DNA of 9,773 nt, from contig JAJXVQ010000037.1 of assembly GCA_021782065.1 (NCBI GenBank), forward strand, positions 1 to 9,773, written 5' to 3'. The notes beneath the pieces are model-generated. The model was given only the letters and a program-made list of their open reading frames with translations, was not told the origin of the DNA and ran no database searches. The stretch comes from Pseudomonadota bacterium. Its GTDB lineage: Bacteria; Pseudomonadota; Gammaproteobacteria; UBA1113. The translations under genes were made by a program, and so were the position numbers. Shown here piece after piece: positions 1 to 8,475 of this stretch (position 1 is the stretch's first letter; every line of letters starts with the position of its first letter).

Positions 1-486
<486 letters not shown>

Positions 487-969
487 ATGAGCAAAGAGAT
501 TATAATTAACTTAAAGTTACAAACTTTAGAGTTGCACGAAGGCAAAGATTGTTTAGCACGGTACATTATTTCCAGTGGTAAAAATGGCATAGGGCAGCAG
601 ATGGGTAGTGAGCAAACACCCTTAGGCCGTCACATGATTTATCGCAAAATTGGCGCCGATGCGCCCATTAACACCGTTTTTGTATACAGATGCGCTACGG
701 GAGAAATCTATACACCGCAATTAGAAGCAGCGGAACCTGGGCGAGATTGGATATTAACGCGTATCCTATGGCTGATGGGATTAGAGCCCGGCTACAATCG
801 TTTTGGGCAGCGCGATACGCGCAACCGACATATTTACATACACGGCACGCCAGATAGCACAATTATTGGACAGCCCGGCTCTAGGGGCTGTATCCGCATG
901 CGTAATTTAGATATAATCGATCTCTTTGATATGGTCGAAGAAGGGTGTTTGGTGACCCTGATAAGCTAA
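487..969 (+). CDS. small YkuD-domain (L,D-transpeptidase fold) protein without signal peptide; possible cytoplasmic L,D-carboxypeptidase
   Basis: The 160-residue product is essentially one YkuD domain. It opens with a typical first strand (EIIINLKLQTLELHEG, residues 4-19) and ends with the catalytic signature HIYIHG (115-120) followed by GSRGCIRM (131-138). Cys135 would be the nucleophile and His119 its partner, with the usual S-R-G-C-I-R-M spelling. YkuD enzymes normally act in the periplasm, crosslinking peptidoglycan through meso-DAP or attaching lipoproteins. Here there is no signal peptide, lipobox or membrane segment: the domain starts within a few residues of the ATG. Signal-less YkuD proteins of Acinetobacter (ElsL) and Vibrio (LdcV) are known as cytoplasmic L,D-carboxypeptidases that remove the terminal D-Ala from recycled tetrapeptides. 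The nagZ gene two positions downstream supports that role by inference. The gap to the DUF1820 gene is 18 nt, so co-transcription is likely. The fold is certain; transpeptidase versus carboxypeptidase is not decided by the sequence. Confidence 0.88.
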   Translation: MSKEIIINLKLQTLELHEGKDCLARYIISSGKNGIGQQMGSEQTPLGRHMIYRKIGADAPINTVFVYRCATGEIYTPQLEAAEPGRDWILTRILWLMGLEPGYNRFGQRDTRNRHIYIHGTPDSTIIGQPGSRGCIRMRNLDIIDLFDMVEEGCLVTLIS

Positions 970-987
970 AACAATTTAAGGTACTAA

Positions 988-1335
988 ATGAGTAAAACAA
1001 ACGCAATACTGTATAAAATTACTTTTATACAAAATGACAACGTAGTTGAAATGTATGCCAAAAATGTAGCTGAATCAGATATGTTTGGCTTTATTATTGT
1101 AGAAAACCTAGTATTTGGTGAAACCACCAGCATTGTGGTCGATCCCAGCGAAGAACGTTTAAAGGAACAATTCAAGGGTGTCAAAAGAACCTATATCCCT
1201 ATGCATACCGTGTTGCGTATCGATGAAGTTGAAAAAGCCGCCAGCGGTAAAATCACTGCACGCGTGCAACCTGCAAGCAAAATTACACCATTATCCAGCA
1301 GCATCTATATAGACCCCGGGAAGGATAAAAAATAA
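988..1335 (+). CDS. DUF1820 family protein
   Basis: A 115-residue protein of the DUF1820 family, found in gammaproteobacteria and of unknown function. The recognisable core is MFGFIIVENLVFGE (residues 32-45), then VVDPSEERLKEQFKGVKRTY (50-69) and IPMHTVLRIDEVEK (70-83), close to the family consensus. The C-terminal 25-30 residues are variable and basic at the very end (PGKDKK). No signal peptide or membrane segment is seen, so a cytoplasmic location is expected. AAGG at 978-981 stands 6 nt before the ATG. The stop codon overlaps the next ATG (TAATG at 1333-1337), so translation is probably coupled to nagZ, which is the only functional hint. Family call firm; function unknown. Confidence 0.88.
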   Translation: MSKTNAILYKITFIQNDNVVEMYAKNVAESDMFGFIIVENLVFGETTSIVVDPSEERLKEQFKGVKRTYIPMHTVLRIDEVEKAASGKITARVQPASKITPLSSSIYIDPGKDKK

Positions 1336-2306
1336 TGCTAGGACCGTTAATTGTAGGTATCAAAGGACAAACGCTAACCTACGAAGACAAAATACTATTG
1401 CAACAGCCGCTCATTGGCGGCGTTATCTTGTTTGCACGCAACTATAACGATGTGGCGCAACTGCGCGCTTTGGTTGCCGAAATTAAAGCTTTACGTTCAC
1501 CCGAGTTGTGGGTGTCGGTAGATCATGAAGGTGGGCGCGTGCAACGCTTTATCAACGGATTTACCCGTCTGCCTAATTTAGGGCAATTGGGTGCTCTTTA
1601 TGAAAGTGATTCTGCAGCAGCCCTGCAACAAACGAATGAATGGGGTTTTTGCATGGCACAAGAATTATTGGCCGTAGGTGTAGATATGAGTTTTGCACCG
1701 GTTATCGATTTAAATAAAAATAAATTAAGCTTGATTGGCGATAGAAGCTTTAATCGAAATGTGGATATCGTGACGGTTATGGCCAAAGCCTGGTGTGAGG
1801 GTGTGCATAGAGCCGGTATGAAAACCTGCGGCAAGCATTTTCCGGGCCATGGCGATGTGACCGTAGACTCGCACGATGGCTTGCCAGTGGATGATCGCAG
1901 TTATGCCCAGGTGGCGGCAGATGATTTAATCCCCTTTATGCGATTGATAAAAGAAAATGCGCTAGATGCTATAATGCCAGCACACATCGTTTTTCCACAA
2001 GTAGATGATAAACCCGCTGGCTTTTCCTCCATTTGGATGCAAGATATTTTGCGCCAGCAATGTCAATTTAAAGGAGTTATTATTAGCGATGACTTGGGCA
2101 TGGGAGGAGCAGTAGGGATGGGCACTTATTCACAACGCTTACAGAGGGCATTGAACGCGGGTTGTGATTTGGTGTTATTATGTAATGATCATCCAGGTAT
2201 TCAAGAATGTGTAGAAGCAGTTACAGTAGATGCTACGTTTGATCGTAGCGAAAGTATTATAAAATTGCGCTCAAACCAATATGACAAAGCTTTAGTTAAA
2301 AATTAA
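1335..2306 (+). CDS. nagZ: beta-N-acetylhexosaminidase NagZ (glycoside hydrolase family 3)
   Basis: NagZ hydrolyses the beta-1,4 bond between GlcNAc and 1,6-anhydroMurNAc in muropeptides returned to the cytoplasm during peptidoglycan recycling; its products can signal beta-lactamase induction in species carrying AmpR. The 323-residue protein shows the single GH3 TIM-barrel domain: [10 protein letters not shown] (28-37), [10 protein letters not shown] (62-71), GDRSFN (135-140), the diagnostic loop [14 protein letters not shown] (167-180) with the acid/base Asp178-His180 pair, and SDDLGM (251-256) carrying the aspartate nucleophile. It has no export signal, as expected for a cytoplasmic NagZ. 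It is slightly shorter than the Escherichia coli enzyme (341), mainly in the C-terminal tail. GGGAAGGA at 1318-1325 is the ribosome site, inside the preceding gene, and the ATG overlaps that gene's stop, indicating coupled translation. Confidence 0.96.
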   Translation: MLGPLIVGIKGQTLTYEDKILLQQPLIGGVILFARNYNDVAQLRALVAEIKALRSPELWVSVDHEGGRVQRFINGFTRLPNLGQLGALYESDSAAALQQTNEWGFCMAQELLAVGVDMSFAPVIDLNKNKLSLIGDRSFNRNVDIVTVMAKAWCEGVHRAGMKTCGKHFPGHGDVTVDSHDGLPVDDRSYAQVAADDLIPFMRLIKENALDAIMPAHIVFPQVDDKPAGFSSIWMQDILRQQCQFKGVIISDDLGMGGAVGMGTYSQRLQRALNAGCDLVLLCNDHPGIQECVEAVTVDATFDRSESIIKLRSNQYDKALVKN

Positions 2307-2360
2307 TGTATGGGTTCAAGTTCGCAGCTTCGAGTACGACAGATATATTAGGAATAAAAA

Positions 2361-2365
2361 TAGGA
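2361..2365 (+). promoter_or_regulatory. ribosome binding site TAGGA favouring the ATG at 2374 of hpt
   Basis: TAGGA overlaps the first possible ATG (2365-2367) and stands 8 nt before the second (2374). Initiation at 2374 would give a protein beginning MLPENIKAV. The upstream TTAGGA at 2349-2354 would serve the ATG at 2365 with a longer spacing, so the start remains undecided. Confidence 0.4.
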
Positions 2366-2931
2366 TGAATACTATGTTACCAGAAAATATCAAAGCAGTT
2401 TATCAACGCGCCACTTGCTTATATCGGCGAGAAGAAGTTGAATTAGCTATAGATAGCATGGCCACTGATATTCATCAAGCCATAGCCAATGACAATCCAG
2501 TTTTATTGTGCGTTATGATTGGCGGTTTAGTGCCTATGGGTAGTTTATTATTGCGCTTAGATTTTCCTTTAGAGTTGCATTATGTACATGCCTCACGTTA
2601 TTGTGGTGAAATTAAGGGTGGCAATTTACAATGGAAGGCGAGTCCTAGTTTTGAAATTAAAGACAGAACGGTTCTCATCGTCGATGACATCTTGGATAGC
2701 GGCTTAACCTTAGCGGCTATCGTTGATTATTGCAAAGAACAAGGCGCAACCAAAGTATTAACGGCCGTATTGGTCGATAAAGAACATGTGCGTGAGCCTG
2801 GCGGTTTAGAAAGAGCTGACTTCTATGGTTTGCAAGTAGAAGATCGCTATATATTCGGCTACGGCATGGATTATAAAGAATACCTACGCAACGCACCGGG
2901 TATTTTTGTTGTCGATCCGCAGGATGAGTGA
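2365..2931 (+). CDS. hpt: hypoxanthine-guanine phosphoribosyltransferase
   Basis: This cytoplasmic type I phosphoribosyltransferase joins hypoxanthine or guanine to PRPP, giving IMP or GMP in purine salvage. The 188-residue protein resembles the PRK09162 group: an N-terminal helical part ([20 protein letters not shown], 11-30), [14 protein letters not shown] (46-59), the flexible-loop block [11 protein letters not shown] (72-82), the PRPP-binding signature [13 protein letters not shown] (103-115) with the paired Asp107-Asp108, and a C-terminal [15 protein letters not shown] (162-176) that supplies the purine-binding hood. Two starts are possible: ATG 2365 (TTAGGA at 2349-2354) or ATG 2374 (TAGGA at 2361-2365, 8 nt upstream); they differ by three residues. 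It lies 58 nt after nagZ on the same strand with no visible terminator, so it probably shares the transcript, although an internal promoter cannot be excluded. Nothing in it is unusual. Confidence 0.93.
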   Translation: MNTMLPENIKAVYQRATCLYRREEVELAIDSMATDIHQAIANDNPVLLCVMIGGLVPMGSLLLRLDFPLELHYVHASRYCGEIKGGNLQWKASPSFEIKDRTVLIVDDILDSGLTLAAIVDYCKEQGATKVLTAVLVDKEHVREPGGLERADFYGLQVEDRYIFGYGMDYKEYLRNAPGIFVVDPQDE

Positions 2932-3012
2932 TGCGTGTACTCTAACTCCCCATATCATTAGGGCGCAAAGCCATAGTCGGCAATGATTGCTTTGAACCTA
3001 TGCCTCGCACAT

Positions 3013-3103
3013 TTGTCATCCTCGACCAGGCCGCGAGCCCGCAGTCGGGGATCCAGAAAAACTTGATTTGAAACTGGATCCCCGACTTCGTCGAGGATGA
3101 CAA
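3013..3103. repeat. double-armed palindromic repeat, copy 1
   Basis: The outer arms TTGTCATCCTCGAC (3013-3026) and GTCGAGGATGACAA (3090-3103) are perfect complements of 14 nt. The inner arms GTCGGGGATCCAG (3044-3056) and CTGGATCCCCGAC (3074-3086) are perfect complements of 13 nt around a 17-nt A-rich loop. Between the two arms lie 17 nt on the left side, GC-rich and partly self-complementary, but only 3 nt (TTC) on the right, so the folded form is a long hairpin with a side bulge or small side stem. A near-identical copy is at 9153-9243. No protein is encoded and there is no clear target-site duplication. It looks like a dispersed, non-autonomous palindromic element of the REP/MITE or RPE kind; the family name is not known to me. 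Confidence 0.85.
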
Positions 3104-3173
3104 CGTTATAGTTCTAGTCGTTACACCGAAAATACGAATGGATATGAATTACTGAACACAAAGCGCAATAGCT

Positions 3174-3206
3174 CTGGTGGGGTGTCACGTGACAGGACCC
3201 GACCAG
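3174..3206. repeat. imperfect palindrome with perfect 12-bp core
   Basis: The core TGTCACGTGACA (3183-3194) is a perfect 12-bp palindrome. It is flanked by CTGGT (3174-3178) and ACCAG (3202-3206), which pair, with GGG/CCC (3180-3182 and 3198-3200) between; the right side has a small extra bulge. On the minus strand it lies about 60 nt beyond the tamB stop. No T-run follows in either direction, so it is not a standard terminator. It could be a protein-binding site or a transcript-end hairpin; its role is unknown. Confidence 0.55.
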
Positions 3207-3265
3207 CGATGAACTATAACGATTCTGCCCTAGGTCTAGTCATACTGAGATATGTGAATAACCGC

Positions 3266-6200
3266 TCACCGCTCAATACTATAAAACACGTCTATACCTT
3301 GCGCATTAGTATTAGATTCAGAACGCAGGATAAAATGTTTAGACAGCTGATAACGTATACGCAAAATATTAATAGGTTCGATCAGCCCTATGCTGTAATC
3401 TACGAACAATTTAGGTGACAAGGCTTTACCTAATACCAGAGAAGTATTGTCCACCAGTGATTGGCTTTGAGCGCTGTATTCTTGCTGCGATTGCACCGCT
3501 ATCTCATCTAGGCCTAATTCTTTTTGCAAACCATTCTTGGTTGCGGCTGTTTCTTTGCCGCCTATATCTAAGAATGAGACAGCTTTTAATAATAAAGTTG
3601 TGTCAAAATCAGAACCAGAAGATTCTCCTTTACCCAATATCAAATAGGATAGAATTTGTGATTGTGTAAATCCAGCGGGTTCAGAGAAGAAAATAGTAAC
3701 GGGCGCATCCACAGTGCCTGTAATACGAGCGCCAAAGAGTACATCGCTTTGTAATGCGCCACTATAGGCGGATGGATTTTTTTCTCCTGAACCAGTGATA
3801 TTATTGGGCGCTATATAGGTACTAACTATACGAGTCACCTCTACATTCAGACCAGGGTTAGTCACTGGGCCACCTGTAAAAACAGCACGGCCCGTGCGTA
3901 TCGTTAAATCTTCGCCACGCGCTTTATAACGGGCATCGACCATGTTAATTTGCCCTATACCGGTTGTTTGTGAGCTATTTTCATTTTCTTGTACATCCAC
4001 GCTCCCCGTTAAGCGTGATGTTAAGCCTTTCACACTCAGATAAACTTTATCGCCCAAAATGATTTTGACATGGGTACGTATGGGTAAACGTGTTTTTACT
4101 TTCTTTTCTTTACCCGTTACAAAGACGACATCACTGGATAGAGTAACCGTTTCACCTAAATCGATGGGGCTTATTTTTGCATTAGGAATAGTGATTTGAC
4201 CTTCTACCGTTAATAATTCATTCAACCAAGTTAAATGTAACTGTGGTGAAGCGCTGACTTGATATTCTGACGTATTCATGGCGGTAATCGCATTGCCATT
4301 GATTTGCAATTCAGTTTTACGACTGTCTGGATTTAAATCGGTATATCCTTGTATCGTTAATATGCCTGGGTTAGTGCTGACGCGCCCATTATAGGTGATT
4401 TTATTATTTTGTGCTTGTGCGCTAAATTCTATAGGGGTCAGATGTAAACCTAAAGCGGGCACATCCAATTGTCCTTCTTTCAGTTGCACATTTCCTAGAA
4501 GTTGCGGATCAGCCAGCGTGCCGCTGATTTTCATATCGGCAGATAGCAGTCCTTTTAAGTTTTTTAATTGTGGATAGGCTTTGGCGAGCAAGCCCAGTTG
4601 TCTGGTGCTGAATTGTAAATAGCCGCTGATGGGGTTATTAGCCCAATTGGAATCGCTTAGATTAAGTTTAGGTGCTAATAATTGCCAACGTATAGGTGGC
4701 TGGTCTAGCATATTTAAATCGCCGTCCGCTGATAAACCCTTTTGAGAAAGGCTTACATCGATATGGCTGGCGCGAAAGGGTAGAGTGATGGGCTTGTCAT
4801 CGCTGTCTGCTATCACTTTGCCATCTGATAAAGAAAAATGAAAACCACCATTTTGAATATAATGACCATCTCCCGAGATACTGGCGTCTACAGAAAAAGT
4901 ACCCGTTACTTTTTGGTTAGGCAAGAAAAATTGGGTAATGGTATTAATGGGAATATTTTTACCATTCATTTTGGCAGTCAAACTTTTATCTTTTTGCCAA
5001 TTCACATCACCACACAGCATGGCTTTATTCATGTTGAAACAAGTGGTATTGACTTGTAATTCATTATTGCTGATTGCAATAGAATTCTTTTTCTGTAAGC
5101 TCACATTAAAATTGGTTTGGAAACTATCCAAGGCACCTTGCCAAGTTTGATTTTTATATTGTCCGCTTAAGGCCGCCGTTAATTTTCTACTGCCCCAGAC
5201 GAGTGCCATATTGGCTTTTTGGATGGCATTTTTATTATTGATATCTAGAATGATTGATTCTATGGGCGAATCATTTACATGTAAATTTTTGACTTCAGCA
5301 TGCAGTGTGGCTGCGCGTGCCGGATCGAATGAACCCTTAAATTGCAACTTGGCTGTATCTAAACTTTCTGCGCCTACCTTGACTTGATTAGCAAGGAGTT
5401 CAGTCGTAAATTCAAATTGTGACCAATAATTATCCGCATCTAATGGGTAAACGGATCTTGCTTGTAGCTGTCCTTGCAAACGTTGTAGCGATAAGCTTTG
5501 ATCTATGAATACATCTCCTGCATTGATGGTGGCATCTATGTGTGGGCTGGCTGCTGTGCCAGTCCATTCGCCATTAGCAAAAAGATGACCTTTGCTGTCT
5601 GCAATTAAAGTTTCCATATGCGGAATAGCCAGTTTAAAATTAAATTGTGCTTGTTGTTGGTATTTCCCATTCAATTGCAACGAGGCATCGTGTACTTTAA
5701 TTTCGCTGTCATCAATTTGCCAATGATCATTATCACTACGCATGGCAATATGGCCGCTCACGGGGTAATTGTGGATTTTGCCCGTTACGCTGGGAATGGT
5801 CCATTGAACATGCGGTAACCAAGTAACTCGCATAGGGGCATCAACCGTATCTTTTGTTTGACGTAAATTCACTGTGCTTAAGTTTAAACCGCTAAAATCA
5901 CCCTGGCCTATTAGCGCTACCACTGTATTTTTTTGAGTACCGAACTGTAACTGTGAATTAAAAGAAGTGCTATAATTGGGCAGTTTGCCATCGATGCTGA
6001 ACTGGCCATTGACACTGTGCAAGGGCACATCGGGAATAAGATGCAGTTGACCTTCATTCCATTCGGCATTTAAGGTAAAACGCGGCTCGCCATTCATCAA
6101 AGCCGATACGCTGGCTTGTTGTAAATTCACCCACGGTGTTTGATCATGTTCGCCCACGACTAAGTGTTTAAGCGAGCTATTGGTTAATTTAATCGAAAAG

Positions 6201-6595
6201 GGTAGTGTTAAGTCGTTTAATAGCTTGGCGCGCGTCAAGGTACTGCGTTGGCCATCTTCCAACAAAATGACGCTAACATCGTCAGCGATGACATTATCGA
6301 CTTTAATTTCACGGGAAAATAAGCGTATGGCGTCTAAGCGCAACGAAGGATTTTTAACGGTTACTTCAACCACCTCATCGCGATACACGACTTTATCCGC
6401 GTATAAGTTATCTAATAGTGCCCCACGTGGCGCATCGATTTCTAAAGTAAAGGGTAAGATCAGGGGTAAAAAAGTATTCACCAGCTTTAAGCCATATGGG
6501 GTTTCCAGTATCACATAGATAAGTACAGTGAGCCCTAACAGCAACAACATGAGGACTACTCGTAGAGCACGCAGCAGGCTAAACACCCATTTCAT
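3266..6595 (-). CDS. tamB: translocation and assembly module inner-membrane component TamB (DUF490/AsmA-like)
   Basis: TamB is anchored in the inner membrane and spans the periplasm as a long beta-taco groove. With TamA it assists insertion of some outer-membrane proteins, and it is implicated in phospholipid transport to the outer membrane. The 1109-residue product has a basic N-terminus and a single membrane anchor (about residues 10-30, VVLMLLLLGLTVLIYVI), then a very long beta-rich, low-complexity-like region with AsmA-type repeats, and the conserved C-terminal DUF490 block including LLSADMKISGTLADPQLLGN and SQILSYLILGKGESSGSDFD. It ends ...FYSIER, in the aromatic/hydrophobic style of family C-termini. 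It is somewhat shorter than the Escherichia coli protein (1259), within the normal range. The ATG overlaps the tamA stop (TAATG on the minus strand, 6597-6593), and a strong GGGAGGG site (6610-6604) lies 8 nt upstream within tamA, so both proteins are made from one message. Confidence 0.95.
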   Translation of the reverse strand: MKWVFSLLRALRVVLMLLLLGLTVLIYVILETPYGLKLVNTFLPLILPFTLEIDAPRGALLDNLYADKVVYRDEVVEVTVKNPSLRLDAIRLFSREIKVDNVIADDVSVILLEDGQRSTLTRAKLLNDLTLPFSIKLTNSSLKHLVVGEHDQTPWVNLQQASVSALMNGEPRFTLNAEWNEGQLHLIPDVPLHSVNGQFSIDGKLPNYSTSFNSQLQFGTQKNTVVALIGQGDFSGLNLSTVNLRQTKDTVDAPMRVTWLPHVQWTIPSVTGKIHNYPVSGHIAMRSDNDHWQIDDSEIKVHDASLQLNGKYQQQAQFNFKLAIPHMETLIADSKGHLFANGEWTGTAASPHIDATINAGDVFIDQSLSLQRLQGQLQARSVYPLDADNYWSQFEFTTELLANQVKVGAESLDTAKLQFKGSFDPARAATLHAEVKNLHVNDSPIESIILDINNKNAIQKANMALVWGSRKLTAALSGQYKNQTWQGALDSFQTNFNVSLQKKNSIAISNNELQVNTTCFNMNKAMLCGDVNWQKDKSLTAKMNGKNIPINTITQFFLPNQKVTGTFSVDASISGDGHYIQNGGFHFSLSDGKVIADSDDKPITLPFRASHIDVSLSQKGLSADGDLNMLDQPPIRWQLLAPKLNLSDSNWANNPISGYLQFSTRQLGLLAKAYPQLKNLKGLLSADMKISGTLADPQLLGNVQLKEGQLDVPALGLHLTPIEFSAQAQNNKITYNGRVSTNPGILTIQGYTDLNPDSRKTELQINGNAITAMNTSEYQVSASPQLHLTWLNELLTVEGQITIPNAKISPIDLGETVTLSSDVVFVTGKEKKVKTRLPIRTHVKIILGDKVYLSVKGLTSRLTGSVDVQENENSSQTTGIGQINMVDARYKARGEDLTIRTGRAVFTGGPVTNPGLNVEVTRIVSTYIAPNNITGSGEKNPSAYSGALQSDVLFGARITGTVDAPVTIFFSEPAGFTQSQILSYLILGKGESSGSDFDTTLLLKAVSFLDIGGKETAATKNGLQKELGLDEIAVQSQQEYSAQSQSLVDNTSLVLGKALSPKLFVDYSIGLIEPINILRIRYQLSKHFILRSESNTNAQGIDVFYSIER

Positions 6596-8406
6596 TAGAT
6601 ATTCCCTCCCATTATAAATTGAACAGAAAATCCATTACCGGCGTTGTTTCCAATTGGTTTTGCCACAGTCAATTCAATAGGGCCTACAGGAGAAGCATAC
6701 ATGACACCCACACCTACGCTTCTGTTGATCATTTCTGATAAATTGGCATCGGGTTGTTGCACGCCATTGACGTTATATTGTGGATTGCCAAAATTGTTGA
6801 CTACATTACCGGCATCAATGAAAGTAGTACCCCACCATTCTTTATAAACGTGTTGTTGGTATTCAACGCTACCTACGTATAAATAACGGCCTGGACCTAT
6901 TTGTTGATAATCGTAACCGCGTATACTGTCGCTACCACCGGCAAAAAATTGCAGTGATAATGGAATGGTGGCCGGATCCGCAACCGCGGTATAACCCAGA
7001 TCGGAACGTAAGATGATACGGCTAAAATCAAAAGGACTTAAAATCAATTTAGGCGCAAATTCTGCCTGCACGAAATTAGTATCTGAATAGGTGGCGGTGC
7101 TGGCGCCACGCATAGTAAGATTAATACTATAACCGTTTCGGGGGAAAACCACATCGTCATAACTGGTTTTATACAAAGTAACACTGGGTAAGAGCATAGA
7201 AGTGTTACGATAAGGATCTCCTAATAAACTATAACGATCATGTTGTATGCTCAGATTGGAGCTAGTAGTCCAAGTGCCCCATAGTTGCTGTTTGCCTATC
7301 GTGAATTTTTCTGTTTCACCTTTATTGTTGTGAGGATATGACTGTTGCTGATAACTTGCGCCTATATAGTATTGCTCATTGACCGGATCTTTGCCTGGAA
7401 TAATATACCGTAGATCGACAGTGCTTTGCACAGTGGACAATTGCATGAAAGCTTTAAAATATTGGCCGGTATCGGTTACATGACGTTGATCCCATGAAGC
7501 AGTTAATCGTGGTCCTGTATCTGTACCATAACCCACACCGAAATTATAGGATTGGGCTTTACTGGGGGTTAAATCAACCCAAATAGGAATATCAGTACTG
7601 TCTGTAGTTTGCTGAGGATCTACACTGATGGTACTAAAATAAGGTGTTCCAGCCAAGCTTTCTTGTAACTTCAAGACGGATGTGGGTGAATAAGCATCGC
7701 CTTCTTTAAATTGCGGGAAACGCTCTAAGAAGGCATTGTCATAATAACTTTGATTAAATTTTACCGCGCCGAAATAGTATTGCGGTCCGGTATCAAAGAC
7801 TAAATTGATGTCGGCTAGATGTGTAGTCTTATTAACCGTAATTTCATGTTCTGTAAATGTGGGCGACATATAACCTGCAGTATTAGCAAGTGCTGTAAAT
7901 TTCTTTTTGCTTTGTTCATATATATCCGTATTCAGAGGCATGCCTTTTTTCAAGGGGAAATCGCTGAGCGCTTGCTGCAAGGTCTTATCTTTCTCTCCAG
8001 GGCCCGTGATAGCAATATGTACGGTATTGATATAAGTTTGTGGCCCGGGCTGTATGTTGACAGCCACAGCCCATTCATTTTTTTTGGTTTGCTGCTTTTT
8101 GACGGTAATGGTGGGTGTAAAATAACCATAAGGTGCTAATGCCTTTTTCGCTGTATTGCTAATTTCATCAAATACAGCCGCGACTTCAGGCGCGCTGGCA
8201 TTATCTGGCAAACGTCTAGGCAAGCTTTCCAGACTTTTCCGTACATTTTCTGAAACAGGCTCTTTTACGCCAGAAACGGTAAAAACAAATAATGTGGAAG
8301 CTGCTTGTACAATATTAGACAGCGATAGCAATACGCTCAATAGCAAATACCTATACGTGCGGTACTTTTTGCGGTGATGGCTGCGTTTTGCGGTTAAATT
8401 AAACAC
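6595..8406 (-). CDS. tamA: translocation and assembly module outer-membrane component TamA (Omp85 family)
   Basis: TamA is an Omp85-family outer-membrane barrel with three periplasmic POTRA domains that contacts TamB. Numbering from the GTG at 8406 (603 residues), there is a basic n-region, a hydrophobic core (YLLLSVLLSLSNIV) and a likely signal-peptidase site after VQA (residue 35). POTRA-like units follow at about 37-113, 117-193 and 195-270, then a 16-strand-type barrel. The barrel includes VFPRNGYS (about 420-427) and FAGGSDSIRGY (488-498), whose R-G-Y is the loop-6 motif of Omp85 proteins. Escherichia coli TamA has 577 residues. The frame stays open to a GTG at 8481, but the extra 25 residues would precede the signal peptide, and a consensus TATAAT box lies inside that extension at 8451-8446. 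GGA at 8414-8412 is 5 nt before the GTG at 8406. No ATG is available in the region, so this start is inferred. Confidence 0.93.
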   Translation of the reverse strand: MFNLTAKRSHHRKKYRTYRYLLLSVLLSLSNIVQAASTLFVFTVSGVKEPVSENVRKSLESLPRRLPDNASAPEVAAVFDEISNTAKKALAPYGYFTPTITVKKQQTKKNEWAVAVNIQPGPQTYINTVHIAITGPGEKDKTLQQALSDFPLKKGMPLNTDIYEQSKKKFTALANTAGYMSPTFTEHEITVNKTTHLADINLVFDTGPQYYFGAVKFNQSYYDNAFLERFPQFKEGDAYSPTSVLKLQESLAGTPYFSTISVDPQQTTDSTDIPIWVDLTPSKAQSYNFGVGYGTDTGPRLTASWDQRHVTDTGQYFKAFMQLSTVQSTVDLRYIIPGKDPVNEQYYIGASYQQQSYPHNNKGETEKFTIGKQQLWGTWTTSSNLSIQHDRYSLLGDPYRNTSMLLPSVTLYKTSYDDVVFPRNGYSINLTMRGASTATYSDTNFVQAEFAPKLILSPFDFSRIILRSDLGYTAVADPATIPLSLQFFAGGSDSIRGYDYQQIGPGRYLYVGSVEYQQHVYKEWWGTTFIDAGNVVNNFGNPQYNVNGVQQPDANLSEMINRSVGVGVMYASPVGPIELTVAKPIGNNAGNGFSVQFIMGGNI

Positions 8407-8423
8407 TATTATCCAAAAAGTCC

Positions 8424-8456
8424 ATTGGTATAGAGACAAGGGAGCATTATACCAAT
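8424..8456. promoter_or_regulatory. 9-bp inverted repeat ATTGGTATA/TATACCAAT over the tamA promoter
   Basis: ATTGGTATA (8424-8432) and TATACCAAT (8448-8456) are perfect complements separated by 15 nt. One half overlaps the TATAAT box and the other lies just downstream of the predicted transcription start, as expected for a repressor operator; a hairpin in a transcript starting further upstream is the alternative. The regulator is not identifiable from the site. Confidence 0.4.
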
Positions 8457-8475
8457 ATATAGGTGGGGACGTGAA
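8446..8475 (-). promoter_or_regulatory. predicted sigma-70 promoter of tamA-tamB
   Basis: On the minus strand a perfect -10 hexamer TATAAT (8451-8446) follows TTCACG (8475-8470, four of six matches to the -35 consensus) with an 18-nt spacer. Transcription would begin near 8439, leaving about 33 nt of leader before the GTG at 8406. This site falls inside the longest possible tamA frame, which argues for the shorter start. Confidence 0.5.

Larger units (their letters stand above)
2932..3265. other. gene-free gap between convergent hpt and tamB
   Basis: No frame in these 334 bases looks like a gene: short frames that enter it have no ribosome site and no family resemblance. It holds palindromic repeat copy 1 (3013-3103) and a separate imperfect palindrome (3174-3206). 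I see no classical intrinsic terminator (GC stem followed by a T-run) for either hpt or tamB, so the palindromes themselves may end transcription from both sides. The stretches 2932-3012, 3104-3173 and 3207-3265 show nothing I can name. Confidence 0.6.

Noticed and set aside
984..1184. Open frame of 66 codons on the minus strand with a hydrophobic end.
   Set aside because: Antisense shadow of the DUF1820 gene.
2932..3265. CRISPR array or tRNA in the gap between hpt and tamB.
   Set aside because: There are no regularly spaced direct repeats and no cloverleaf or T-arm consensus; the structure present is palindromic.
3182..3669. Two plus-strand frames at the 3' end of tamB.
   Set aside because: They lie almost entirely antisense to the conserved TamB C-terminus and show no family resemblance or ribosome site.
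6180..6518. Plus-strand frame of 112 codons opposite the tamB start.
   Set aside because: Composition follows from the antisense of TamB; serine/threonine-rich without any motif.
7819..8139. Plus-strand frame of 106 codons opposite the TamA POTRA region.
   Set aside because: Antisense shadow; the TamA reading is well supported.
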